Assembly (NCBI GenBank): GCA_030867875.1
Contig: JAOWCC010001634.1
Coordinates: forward strand, 11,364,778-11,428,777
Direction of reading: 5' to 3'
Length of the DNA stretch: 64,000 nt
Source of the DNA: Actinernus sp. WN-2022
Taxonomy: Eukaryota > Cnidaria > Anthozoa > Actiniaria > Actinernidae
Shown: positions 52,390 to 62,918 of the stretch, in pieces
Layout of the letters: every line of letters starts with the position of its first letter
Numbering within the stretch: position 1 is the first letter of the stretch
Position numbers and translations under genes: made by a program
The notes under the pieces: model-generated
Database searches by the model: none
What the model saw: the letters and a program-made list of their open reading frames with translations, nothing else
Told to the model about the DNA's origin: nothing

Positions 52390-53076
52390 CTATGTGGTAG
52401 CATAAGCATTTATGTAGTAATCTAGTAGAGCGTTTTCGTCCTCTATGGTGAGCTGGGAGCGCTTAATGAGCCACTCAATGATCCATTTAGCGGTATTAAG
52501 ATGATCTTTGCTACGGGCGCATAGTAGAGCATGATGAACGTATTTATACTCTATAGTTATCTGAAAGTGTCGAATGAGCCACTTAACGGTATTGAGATGG
52601 CCATTCCTACAGGCATCTAGTATAGCAAACCCGACGGCTTTATCCTCTTTGGTGAACTGGAAGTGCTTAGTGAGCCACTTAACGATATCAAGACGGCCAT
52701 CCTTACAGGCAGCGCATAGAACGTAATCGGTGTGTCCATCCATTTTATCGAATCATAAGTGCTTAATGAGCCACTTAATAACGTTAAGATTACCATATTC
52801 ACTGGCGTAGACAAGAGGAAAGCTATCATCGGTGTAGTTTGCGGAAATACCGAAAGTCCTAGCCAAATTGTCTCGATCGTTGTCGTTACGAGTAGACCTA
52901 AGACCGAAAGTGAGTACTCGTTTACGGAACTCTTGGTCTACATTTTTGTAGCACATGAGAGATGCGGCGCCGTTTAGGTGTTTAGATGTCCTTGCGATGC
53001 TTGCGAATGATTCTGGGCCTGCATGCTCTACTATCTTGACTAAGATTTCTATGGGAAGGCACGATATGCTATCCAT
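52390..53076 (-). pseudogene. F-box plus ankyrin-like repeat gene, one internal stop
   Basis: From ATG 53,076: an F-box-like N-terminus (LPIEILVKIVEHAG ... IARTSKHLN, residues 7-35), then ankyrin-like repeats of the GNLNVIKWLIKH / GRLDIVKWLTKH / GHLNTVKWLIRH type, common in giant-virus ankyrin proteins. A TGA at 52,753-52,755 lies exactly between two repeats. The frame stays in register afterwards to 52,390, so the break is one codon. F-box/ankyrin proteins of large DNA viruses redirect host SCF ubiquitin ligases; that role here is inference. This is an accessory cargo gene at the right end, between terminal-repeat-like sequences. Confidence 0.7.
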
Positions 53077-53100
53077 AGTGGAAGAGATCGATATACTGCA

Positions 53101-53551
53101 TAGTAATCACTTATCTAATAGGGTGTTAAAATGTAAAAATACAACGAAAAAAATAGTACAACAAAACTGCTCCAATCCGGAAAAAAGCGGTAGAAACCGA
53201 TATCGTAAAAATACGATAAATAGTATAACAAAACTGCTTTAATCCGGAAAAAAGCGGTAGAAACCGGTCTATTAATATAATGTATAAATACGATAAATAA
53301 ACTATAGTAGTAAATAATACCTTATAAACACGTTTCTCTGATAGGACGTTGAAATGTAAAAAATACAACGAAAAAATGAGGGTCTTATTATATGTTGTTC
53401 TTTTCTTGTGTCATATGTTGTTTTTGTTGTATCGGTTCGTTGAAATTTGTTGTACGTGTCCCAGCCGTTTGCTGCTCTTTGTTGCTTTTTTGTTGCATCG
53501 GTTCGTTGTATTTGTTGGAACTGCACCAGAACCGCTACTTACTATACTACT
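53101..53551 (-). repeat. Polinton right terminal inverted repeat
   Basis: Inverted match of 37,944-38,397. The first difference I noticed, moving inward, is in the T-run before ACATTTCAAC (left) / ACATTTTAAC (right). Confidence 0.93.
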
Positions 53552-53556
53552 CATTG
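53552..53556. repeat. Polinton target-site duplication, right (CATTG)
   Basis: See the left copy at 37,939-37,943. Confidence 0.7.
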
Positions 53557-53575
53557 TATTTTTTCTTTGTATGTT

Positions 53576-53725
53576 ACGATTTGTTTGTGTTTTTGGAAAG
53601 AATATTAAAGTTTGCTCCCACAAGCGTTTTTGTAATACCACCTCCTGGTTAGGATTTGTTTGTGTTTTTGGAAAGAATATTAAAGTTTGCTCCCACAAGC
53701 GTTTTTGTAATACCACCTCCTGGTT
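53576..53725. repeat. 75 bp tandem duplication
   Basis: Two copies, 53,576-53,650 and 53,651-53,725, differing by one base (ACGATTTG / AGGATTTG). Each ends in CCTCCTGGTT, the first bases of the tRNA-like SINE head. Confidence 0.9.
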
Positions 53726-53995
53726 AGCTCAGTGGTTAAGCACTGGTCTGATGTGCAGGAGGTCACAGGTTCAAAACCCTGACGGGACCAACACTTAGGG
53801 TCTTACAATAGCTGAGTAGAAGGTGCTGCCTTTGTGAAACAATCTCGTTCTCCAACTGCAAATGGTTAGACCTTCACATCTCGCAAAAGAACACAAAATT
53901 GTAGCTCCCACGTTGGCATCAAGTTTATCAGTCTTACCAGACTGTACGAGTTATACCGAGATTTACCTTTACCGTTACCGTTACCTTTACCATAT
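53717..53995 (+). mobile_element. tRNA-derived SINE
   Basis: The head has pol III boxes: A box TTAGCTCAGTGG (53,724-53,735) and B box GGTTCAAAACC (53,768-53,778). Anticodon-stem pairing is poor, so it is not a working tRNA. A body follows (GGGTCTTACAATAGCTGAGT, GGTGCTGCCTTTGTG) that I recall from anthozoan SINEs, ending in a short TTACCGTTACC tail near 53,968-53,990. Confidence 0.65.
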
Positions 53996-54100
53996 CATTT
54001 CAATTGATTGACTTTCCAAACTTTAGCAAGTACTGATAGAATCAGAATTTAAACAAATATAATTTTTATTTAAACATATGGAAGCTTCATGTTTGATTTA

Positions 54101-54305
54101 AAAGCCAAAGGCTTATCTAGAGATCTCACATGACGATTAACAATTACAAAATATTGACAAGTGGAAGGATAAGCCAAAGGCTTAGCTTATCTAGAGATCT
54201 CACATGACAATTAACAATAACAAAATATTGACAAATGGACGGATAAGCCAAATGTTTATCTAGAGATCTCACATAGAATTGACAATTACAAAATTGATAA
54301 GTGAA
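54101..54305. repeat. About 70 bp tandem repeat, three copies
   Basis: Unit contains GGCTTATCTAGAGATCTCAC then ATGACAATTAACAATTACAA and AAATATTGACAAGTGGA. Confidence 0.85.
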
Positions 54306-54419
54306 GGGTAAAAACATAAGAAATTAAACGAAAATCGAATCAACAAAAATAAATACACATGTCATTTTAAAGAGTAGGCTGTGAAAAGAGATTAATATTT
54401 AAAATAAACCTCTGTACTG

Positions 54420-55215
54420 TTGCATATAATTTTCATTTTCTTTCAAACTATGTACCGGTATGTTGTATATTTCAGCATGAAGATTGCCAACAAGAGATTC
54501 TTCCACAATGAAGGGATCCACTCTACCACCATACAGCCAGAGTTTGTAGAGGAAAACTTAAAAAAGGAGAACTGTACCGCTCAGAAGTGCTGTACCACAG
54601 GGCCTGACTTGCGCAAGAGGGTGTCAGCAACAGTTGCTGGATGATGCTGAAGCCTCACAGATTGTTGATCAGAGTGCAGTCATACAGCATGAGTCATTTG
54701 TTTAAAATTCATTCAAGTAATAATAATATAATACTTCTGTGTGGACGTACAGGCTTTACACTCCACAATATGTCTATAATGTTTAATGTTTAATGTTTAT
54801 ATTTAGTTTATAGTATACTCAACAGAATTGCTATTCTGATTGACTGAGAGGTACACGTAGATTTGCAGTGCATTTCTAGGAAATAGAGTGCAAAAATAGG
54901 ACATAAAATTATACATGTAGAATGCAATTTGGAAACTGGAAAACAAGGGCAATATTTTTGGGAGTTGGTAGTGCATGAAGAGAACAAAAATTACTTTATA
55001 TTTCTCAACACGAGCTTTGTATCTCTACATGCTAAATTTACTATAATAATATCGGACAAAACCTTATACGATTGGCTATACTTCATAACATCTTGTCAAG
55101 AAGGCGTGCATGTAACTCCTGGCAGATAAAGTTTAGAAATTTGTTTCTCTTCATATTTTGTTTACTATATATAGGTTATTAGTTGGCTAAGCATTTAATA
55201 TGGCTGTGCATTTTT
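54420..55215 (+). repeat. Dispersed repeat, copy B (direct repeat of 1-1203)
   Basis: Same order as copy A from the coding end to ATATGGCTGTG at about 55,198-55,208, which is the empty site of the MITE found in copy A. Confidence 0.7.
54476..54655 (+). pseudogene. Terminal-exon-like coding end of the repeated gene (copy B)
   Basis: A pyrimidine-rich stretch and TATATTTCAG end at 54,475, a good splice acceptor. The frame then reads MKIANKRFFHNEGIHSTTIQ, and the shared CTAQKCCTTGPDLRKRVSAT. An extra T at about 54,643 relative to copy A puts a TGA in frame right after VAG, removing the last residues. The family is not recognised. The splice acceptor argues for a spliced gene rather than a retrocopy. 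Confidence 0.4.
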
Positions 55216-56380
55216 ACGAGTCATCAAACTGTCACCAGCCTGTCACCAGTGCGACTTGCGACTAATTTACATTTCAAAATAGCCAGTCAGAAGACGGGTA
55301 AGAAAAATCATTTTTAAAAGCCAATCAGAACGCGTACTGAAATCAAGGTACGCTTCTGGGGGTCTAGAACAAGCTTTCCGTCGCTGGTTCGCAGATGGAC
55401 TTAACCGAGGTCCAGTTCGGATGCAACGCAGGCTAACTAATAATCAAATACTAAAATTACTCTAAGACATCTAATTAGATATTATCTAAAATGCATTCGT
55501 ATTCATATTCAGGCATGATGACTTAATGAAGATATTTCTAAAACGGCTGATTGGACCTCAGCAGCAAGCCGTGAAGGCGATGATCCTTATCGCTTACAAC
55601 TGTATTGAAAAGTGACTTACAAACATCTGCATGATGCAGAGAAAGCGAATCAATATTTAAACCATTAAGTGCTACATGATAATCTAAGTTATATGATAGA
55701 TGTAGCTCTCTTCTGAATGCGTTCCAGCTCATTCATAAGAAAAATGGAAAACTGGTATTGCGTAATCAAGTAAAAGTCTTGAGGAGGGACATTAGCCCTC
55801 TTGAGTTGCATTAGGAAATAAACTCTCTTGGATGATCTTCACTTAAAAGCAGAAACATACCCCTTACCCCCGTGAAATACCTGCCGGCTACCTTGTACAT
55901 TTGGCGCTCATTTACCCAAAAATGTTATTTCACAGAATTGAAGAAGAAACATTGTTTATCCCAAAGAGTAAGCTAAGCCATGTACCAGGACGCACATTTT
56001 TGCTCTCGAATTTAGCCTAAATATTCGCATAACAAAATGCCATTATGAGGGGTTTTTGCCTGCCCTCGTGTTGCGACTTTTCCTCTTAGACGGTCCGACG
56101 AAAATAATAACCAGAACCAACTGAAACTTATATTTCTAGAACTAGTTACCGAAGACCTTTATTATGGCAAAGTTTGAGAAATTATGATTTTTCTAGCCTG
56201 CATAGGTATAGGCGATATTTACGCTTTTAAGTGTATTACAATGTCCAAGGACAAATAGCAGCATATTTCTACGCCACAATATAGGTTATAGTTGTTATCA
56301 TCCTGATATATTTGATGGGTTATAAGCCCACATATTGGGCATATTTTGGGTCACATGACCAGCCTGCACCAGGGGTACTT
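55216..56380. other. Noncoding DNA, nothing recognised
   Basis: No family motifs in any frame; a short tandem CTGTCACCAG pair at 55,230. Confidence 0.5.
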
Positions 56381-56385
56381 TCGAC

Positions 56386-56940
56386 GCCATCTCGGATTAG
56401 GCGCGTAAAGACCCTGGGAACGAGGTTGTGCAGCTGAATGCAAATTATAAAATCCACATGAGCTGTGAACCATGTGCTCTAAGTTGTGACGGCTTCGACA
56501 TTTTCGTGAAACTCGTTTACCTGTGACATTTTAGCCCTAAAACCTCGTCGTTTACCTTGTTCACTGATCGGTTAGGGTATGTTTAAAAAAACTAAAACAA
56601 TGGAATGGATTTCCTGGACACTTGAGACCGATCTAATGTCATTTAAAAGTAATCTTAAGACGTATCTATTCCGTCAGACCTATCCCATTTAGTCCAGCTA
56701 TTTCTATTTTTAATATATATACCTAATGTATATTTTTAATGTATATCTTAATATCCTAATTATAATTTAGATTTATTATTGTTATATACATATATATTCC
56801 TGTAGAGTGCCTTAGAATGCGCTATATAAATTTTATTATTATTATATTTTTTTTTGGCTCGGGTTAGGGTTTTAAGTGGTTTATATGGTCAGAGGTTGGA
56901 GCCATTCCTGTATTTAGCCGCGAACAGGCGACCATTACCA
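56386..56940 (-). repeat. Inverted copy of the 26.9 kb repeat, split by a LINE tail
   Basis: 56,410-56,430 is the CAACCTCGTTCCCAGGGTC repeat. 56,455-56,590 and 56,860-56,930 match 26,919-27,070 inverted. Between them, about 56,598-56,850, lies a LINE 3' end on the plus strand: a coding tail reading FKSNLKTYLFRQTYPI-stop, a short UTR with TGTAGAGTGCCTTAGAATGC, and a TTATTATTAT tail. Confidence 0.65.
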
Positions 56941-57199
56941 GGAGCGTACCTATGTGATGGGTAGCGCCCACAACACAGTAGACGATGTGGTTATTTATAG
57001 TCGCGAAATTACGTTGACTTTTGTTCTCTTGCAAGCGCTTTAGTATTTTTTAGCAGTTTGAACCGTGTTAATTACATTTTTCAGTGCATCCCGATTGGTT
57101 AAAAGTGACGGCCTTTGTTTCTTCTCGCGGGAAACACAAAGCTAAAAATAGCTACATCATCTGTTCTGCTGTTGGACAGACCTAATCTGGGAGATGCAC

Positions 57200-57267
57200 G
57201 CTACTGGTAATGGGCTCCTGCCGCGAAGTGATGTACAACTTAGAAACTAGTAAGGCACTAACTAAGT
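57200..57267. repeat. 68 bp direct repeat, also at 58,110-58,177
   Basis: GCTACTGGTAATGGGCTCCT to GGCACTAACTAAG is identical in both copies. The second copy is followed by extra tandem GGCACTAACTAA units. A more diverged inverted copy lies at about 25,800-25,840. Confidence 0.8.
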
Positions 57268-57365
57268 GTAATCAGCCACATTTCACACAGTATCACTGTA
57301 GATCTGTCAAATCAAAGATACTGAGTATGTAAAGGCATGAAAGAGCAAGATATGACATAATATGT

Positions 57366-57436
57366 GAAAATGTGGTTCGCCGGGGAGGACTGGAACCTCG
57401 GTCTCACGCGTTCAAGGTGGACGTAATAACCCCAAC
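57366..57436 (-). pseudogene. tRNA-like pseudogene
   Basis: On the minus strand the ends pair (GTTCTCCG with CGGCGAAC, one mismatch). It has a B-box-like GGTTCCAGTCC and a 7-base loop TTGAACG (would-be anticodon GAA). The anticodon stem has at least two mismatches, so a relic or SINE head is more likely than a working gene. Confidence 0.35.
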
Positions 57437-57540
57437 ACCATCGGAGAACCTACGGACCGCTGACCGGATTTTCTAATTTGCATTCTGCAAAATATCCCCG
57501 CCGGCTTTTACTCGGAAAAAAATCCCTCTATATTATAAAC

Positions 57541-57670
57541 AAGTAATCGCATGGGACTCCGAAAATTAAGGATTAATCACTTGTGTTTTCAAACTTTTCA
57601 CCAAATTTTGGTGAAAAGTTTGAAAACACGCGTGATTAATCCTTAATTTTCTCGACCGATGCGATTACTT
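57541..57670. mobile_element. 130 bp foldback MITE
   Basis: A near-perfect palindrome: AAGTAATCGCAT...TTAAGGATTAATCAC... against ...GTGATTAATCCTTAA...ATGCGATTACTT, centred on CACCAAATTTTGGTG. Confidence 0.7.
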
Positions 57671-58223
57671 ATACATAACGTATGTTCTGGCCTGTGCTTG
57701 ATGTTTCTGCATCACTATATTCAGAAGCGAGAACATGCAAGTTGGTTATCATATGATCGTTTACCTGAAATAAAAATACCAATCAGGACCACGCCGCTAG
57801 AACTTCTACTAAATGTACTTGACTCCTCATGTTGAGTTTTTCGTGCAACACAAATTGAGTTTACATTTCGTCACTTTCTTAAAATTCAAGAAGTTCCAGG
57901 AAGCATATTAAAATTAAATGTCGAATGTCTTGTTTAGTGCGGATGGAATCTCACTTGCATGAATTAAAACTCTGAAACGTAACATTAAAGTAAGCTTTGA
58001 GAACAGATTGGTGGTCGTCTTAAAGGGGATATGTCATGGTACTGCGCATGTATCGAGTAATCGCCCGTTGGTGGCTGTTAATTGGATACAAACAGTTAAA
58101 CTATCCTCCCGCTACTGGTAATGGGCTCCTGCCGCGAAGTGATGTACAACTTAGAAACTAGTAAGGCACTAACTAAGGCACTAACTAAGGCACTAACTGA
58201 GAATTTTAAAGGGTACAATAAAC

Positions 58224-58902
58224 TCAAGCATGTTAAGGCCTGGTTCATTTAACGGAAAATAGATTTACCTTAAAAATGTTTTCTGACAGAAATAACAGGT
58301 TAAACAAAATCTAATTACACCATAATACTAATATCACCTTCCTTAAATTTGTTGAGTGGATGGTTGTCGTATCACGTGATCGATGACGTCATAATTATAT
58401 AAAATCGTTTAAGTGAAATGCGGCTGCGACGATAACATATGAATATAAAGTAACCCTGCTAAGACATTACTCCTACCGCAGTGTTTCAGACCACGCTTAG
58501 AAAACATGGCTATCATGTAAAGATAAGGAGATATTAAGGGTACAAAAAGTCACGTGACCTATTTTGCACATTTTCGCCTTAATTACTCGTTAACGAAACA
58601 TTGTAGTCATCTTTTCTAATCTGATTTAGGTAAAAGGCTTCAACCTTAACTAAACATATCCACTCATCGTCCTAGCTGTTTTAAACACGGAGCCGCGTTT
58701 TTGATTTACTGATTTCGTGTTCTAAGTCACGTGACAGACCACGTGACACGTTTTACTACACACCAACCATTTAAGGTAGTCAAGAATGGCGATATCTATT
58801 ATCGTGAGAAACTTGGCGTACTTACCATACTCGGCTGTGCTGAAATAAGGAAAACAGTTTTTACCCGAAATTTGACCCCTGAACCAGGCCTTAACATGCT
58901 TG
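58224..58902. mobile_element. Nonautonomous element with 24 bp inverted ends
   Basis: CTCAAGCATGTTAAGGCCTG (58,224) is inverted at 58,902. No transposase. Followed by a (TTG)n microsatellite (58,909-58,932). Confidence 0.6.
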
Positions 58903-59049
58903 AGAAGATGTTGTTGTTGTTGTTGTTGTTGTTCCCTCAGTGCTTGATTTTCAATATTTGATTTTCAATATTTTTCCTGGATACTGTTTATTTAGACTGT
59001 TTGTTAGTCATTTTTGCATATTTGCTTTGATTTTAAGCATCCCACATGG

Positions 59050-59565
59050 CCGAGAGGTTCGTTCAGTATATAGTTCATATGAAAATCGGTGGAAATAGCT
59101 GTTTCCGGCCCGGTAGGCGAAGTTAAAGTCTATTACCGTGACACAGCCACTTTAATGTTTTCTTCCAACTTTCTATACTAAGTAGTTGAAAGAAAGCATA
59201 AGTAAGAGAGGGTATCTCCAAATCGCACGCTTGTGCGATGATAATGAATAATAAAATATTTTTTAGTAACCGGAAGCAGCTGAGAAGTGCGCGTGTACGC
59301 GAATTCTCATGGCGGCAAAGTAGTTGTCAATATCTCGAAATAGTTATCAGTAAACAAATAACTTCTAAAACTAGCAAAGAAAGGGAATCTGAGAATCCAA
59401 ATACACGTTTTCTTTTACGTTTGGTAGTTACAAAGATGTTACGACTCTCTTTTATTCAAGTGGCTGTGTCACTCTAATAGACTTTAACGTCGCGTTCCGA
59501 GCCGGAAACAGGTATTTCCACCGATTTTGATATGTACTATATACTGAACGAACCTCTCGGCCCTG
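59050..59565. mobile_element. Inverted-repeat element with about 110 bp arms
   Basis: The left arm includes GGCCGAGAGGTTCGTTCAGT, ATTTCCACCG-type words inverted, GTTAAAGTCTATTA and GTGACACAGCCACTT. The right arm (59,456-59,565) is its reverse complement with small changes. A single arm recurs at 63,803-64,000. Confidence 0.65.
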
Positions 59566-59639
59566 GGTCAAACTAGACCCAGTGCGAATCGCGTGCGCTT
59601 GATTTTCGTCCACAGGTAACCCAAGACACGTTTTTGGCA

Positions 59640-60080
59640 ACTTTGAACGGCCAATACACCATGACAAATAAATCAAATCAACTTTTTATTCCGGAATCCT
59701 TTGTCTATGGCCTCTAGTGTCTTCGTAAGAAATATAATTAGCTAGGGCTTATATGCGCTTTAAAGGGATCCCCGACTATTGAAACAAGTTGCTCTTAAAT
59801 TGTTGGCAATATGGTCTAAATTAAAAATATGTTGAAAAAATTGGAAAATATATTTTAGTTAAAAAAATTTTTTTGGATACGAGTATGAGCCATTTTGGGC
59901 TTGGGCGCCGCCATCTTGGATGTGATGACGTTTCATGGTTGGCCTATTGCATTGTTACACAACAAAAGATCTATTGTTTTTTTACAGTAGGGACAACCGT
60001 GTGACGTCATCACATCCAAAATGGCGGCGCCCAAGCCCAAAATGGCTCATATTTGTATCCAATTAAAAAAAAACTTTATA
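59640..60080. repeat. Dispersed repeat hosting the Penelope-like insertion (left part)
   Basis: Inverted relative to 6041-6400. It contains its own inverted arms (TGGGCTTGGGCGCCGCCATC at about 59,895 and the complement at about 60,022). It resumes after the Penelope element at 63,113-63,215. Confidence 0.65.
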
Positions 60081-60144
60081 AAAAATAAGTAAACAAGTCC
60101 AAGGACTACAGAAAAGCTGATCGAACAACGTATATATTGATAAT

Positions 60145-60187
60145 TCTACGATATTTCGGCTGGCCAAACCAGCCTTCTTCAGGTAGA
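60145..60187 (-). ncRNA. Hammerhead-ribozyme-like motif, inverted arm copy
   Basis: Same sequence as 62,919-62,961, on the minus strand. See that entry. Confidence 0.5.
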
Positions 60188-60299
60188 TCTTACAAATGAA
60201 TATTTCACAATGGCAAGTATAAATATAAAGGTGATTACACAATCTAAGAGGAAAAAGGAAATGACGTAAGTAACTGATACGGGTCTACAAGATAACATA

Positions 60300-61008
60300 T
60301 TAAGTTTCATCACGTTTGTTCATGCCGAGAGGTTCGAGAGTTTTAGCTATGTCGATAAGATATGACTCTCTGGCTTTACGAATAGAGTCTCGCGAAGAAT
60401 AAATTATTTCTAAGGGGATAAGTTGCATGTCAGTATTAGAATGGTTAGGGCAAGAAAGGAAATGTTCAGAAACTGTGGTAGGTTTAGATTTAATATAAAA
60501 TTTGTCAACTGCTCGTCTGTGTTCATTAAATCGGTCTTTGAGCCGTCGTTTAGTTTCACCGATGTATTGTAAGCGGCAGCGATTGCACTGTACCATGTAT
60601 ATAACGTTACTGGTGTTACAAGTGATGTGTGACTTAATGAAACGGGTTTCCCCGGTGGAAGAAAAAGTGTAGCTAACGAGGCCATGATTAATGTAAGGAC
60701 AAGTGGCACAGTTTTTTTCCGCAGCGGAAGAGCCAGATGGAAGAGCCAGATGGAAGAGCAGGTTTGTTAATCACATTACGTAGTTGTGATTTGACAAGTA
60801 GGTCACGAAGGTTAGGGCAACGGCGGTGAGCGACGAGAGGCAGGTTAACAAAAACGTCTTTACAACGATTAGAAGAAAACAGTATGTGAGAATGTTTACG
60901 AATCAGTGATGAAATGTTAGGTAGTGCTGGATTATATGTGATGACGAAAGGAATTCGGTTAGAATCTTGTGCATGTTTAGCCTGTAAAGCGGCATCGTTA
61001 CGAGAAAT
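60300..61008 (-). pseudogene. Inverted partial copy of the Penelope ORF C-terminus
   Basis: Reads the same GIY-YIG region and C-terminus as the main ORF on the opposite strand. The 13 bp duplication and a T-run change near 60,710 break the frame between 61,008 and 60,600. The frame is open again for the last 98 codons (YMVQCNRCRLQYIGETKRRL on). It has no RT and no start. A product of inverted insertion, not a gene. Confidence 0.8.
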
Positions 61009-61022
61009 ACGGTGGTAATGGA

Positions 61023-62806
61023 CAGGACATGGTACATAGACGAATGTAATCGACAACTCAATAACCATAAATTTTATAAACAACTCGACGCAGACATCAC
61101 TAACGACATACAAACACGCATCATATTTTTATGTTCAACGCATGCTTAAGAACGGGACTATCAATGTCAAAACCAAGCAGTACCTCATACACACCAACGT
61201 TAAACCTGGACGATTTTACATACTGCCCAAAATACACAAACCTGGTAACCCTGGCCGTCCCATAGTTTCATCTAATAGCCATCCCACAGAACTCATCTCT
61301 GAATTTGTTGATCATCAACTTAAGCCTTTAGTGTCTTCTCTTTCTTCTTACGTTAAAGACACTAACGATTTCCTTAACAAACTTCGCATACTTGCTAAAT
61401 CTCCAGCTAACGCTATGCTTGTCACTCTTGACGTTTCCTCGTTGTATACTAACATACCTCACAACGAAGGTATTGATGCATGCCGTCACTTCCTTCAAAC
61501 TCGTAACAACAAACACATTCCTACTGAAACGCTCTGTGATTTAATACGCATGATCCTTACTATGAACAACTTCTCATTTAATAATAATCACTATCTCCAG
61601 ATCCACGGTACAGCTATGGGGACCCGTATGGCCCCCTCTTTTGCTAATTTATTCCTTGGTAATTTCGAAACTAACGCTCTTTCCAAAGCCCCTTACAAAC
61701 CACACACTTGGTTGAGATATATCGATGATATTTTTATGATTTGGACGGAGGGCCAAGATCGTCTAAAAGTATTCATCGATTATCTCAACGCTCTTCACCC
61801 TACCATTAAATTCACTTCATCTTACAGTTTCACCGACATCTCTTTTCTCGATGTCACAGTCATCTTTAAAGACGGTAACATCGAGACTGATCTCTACACC
61901 AAACCGACTGATAAACACCAACACCTTCTCTACACTTCTTGTCATCCTTTACATACTAAAAAAGCTATCCCTTTTAGTTTAACACTCCGCATTCGTCGCA
62001 TTTGTTCCACTGACGAAACCTTCAAACTTCGCACTAATGAATTAAAGTCTCACCTCTTAAAGCGAGGTTATAAGCGTTCTTTCCTCGATCTACAAATACA
62101 ACGTGCTGCTAATATTTCTCGTAACGATGCTTTACAGGCTAAACATGCACAAGATTCTAACCGAATTCCTTTCGTCATCACATATAATCCAGCACTACCT
62201 AACATTTCATCACTGATTCGTAAACATTCTCACATACTGTTTTCTTCTAATCGTTGTAAAGACGTTTTTGTTAACCTGCCTCTCGTCGCTCACCGCCGTT
62301 GCCCTAACCTTCGTGACCTACTTGTCAAATCACAACTACGTAATGTGATTAACAAACCTGCTCTTCCATCTGGCTCTTTCCGCTGCGGAAAAAACTGTGC
62401 CACTTGTCCTTACATTAATCATGGCCTCGTTAGCTACACTTTTTCTTCCACCGGGGAAACCCGTTTCATTAAGTCACACATCACTTGTAACACCAGTAAC
62501 GTTATATACATGGTACAGTGCAATCGCTGCCGCTTACAATACATCGGTGAAACTAAACGACGGCTCAAAGACCGATTTAATGAACACAGACGAGCAGTTG
62601 ACAAATTTTATATTAAATCTAAACCTACCACAGTTTCTGAACATTTCCTTTCTTGCCCTAACCATTCTAATACTGACATGCAACTTATCCCCTTAGAAAT
62701 AATTTATTCTTCGCGAGACTCTATTCGTAAAGCCAGAGAGTCATATCTTATCGACATAGCTAAAACTCTCGAACCTCTCGGCATGAACAAACGTGATGAA
62801 ACTTAA
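61023..62806 (+). CDS. Penelope-like RT with GIY-YIG endonuclease
   Basis: The open frame from 61,142 is 554 codons. RT blocks: GRFYILPKIHKPGNPGRPIV, LVTLDVSSLYTNIPH (motif A), GTAMGTRMAPSFANLFLG (motif B) and RYIDDIFMIW (catalytic YIDD, about residue 193). Then FLDVTVIFKDG, a CGKNCATCPYI Cys cluster and the GIY-YIG nuclease VIYMVQCNRCRLQYIGETKR with RLKDRFNEHR (about 455-490). These enzymes nick the target and prime reverse transcription. Coding continues upstream to about 61,023 in another frame, shifted at a T-run at 61,126-61,130, and the N-terminal part is missing at the arm junction. It is therefore 5'-truncated with one frameshift, while the catalytic core is intact. Confidence 0.88.
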
Positions 62807-62918
62807 TATGTTATCTTGTAGACCCGTATCAGTTACTTACGTCATTTCCTTTTTCCTCTTAGATTGTGTAATCACCTTTATATTTATACTTGCCATTGTG
62901 AAATATTCATTTGTAAGA

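Larger units (their letters stand above)
37944..53551. mobile_element. Maverick/Polinton virus-like transposon, 15.6 kb
   Basis: Complete element. Termini AGTAGTATAG.../...CTATACTACT begin AG and end CT, with about 450 bp inverted repeats and a 5 bp target duplication. Gene content is polymerase B, integrase, adenain-like protease, major and minor capsid proteins, packaging ATPase and accessory genes. Genes are tightly packed: the convergent polymerase and integrase overlap by 9 bp, and the convergent stops at 49,479/49,480 abut. A morphogenesis block (43,081-48,126) is all on the minus strand. The outer parts of the terminal repeats look identical, so insertion is recent. Confidence 0.95.

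Noticed and set aside
52323..52400. Short coding remnant GAVLKFGSLGVRMPRDNLNV after the internal terminal-repeat copy
   Set aside because: Reads like protein but is only about 26 codons with no start or family; noted in the repeat entry only.
53717..53790. A functional tRNA gene
   Set aside because: A and B boxes are good, but the acceptor and anticodon stems do not pair and a SINE-like body follows; called a SINE.
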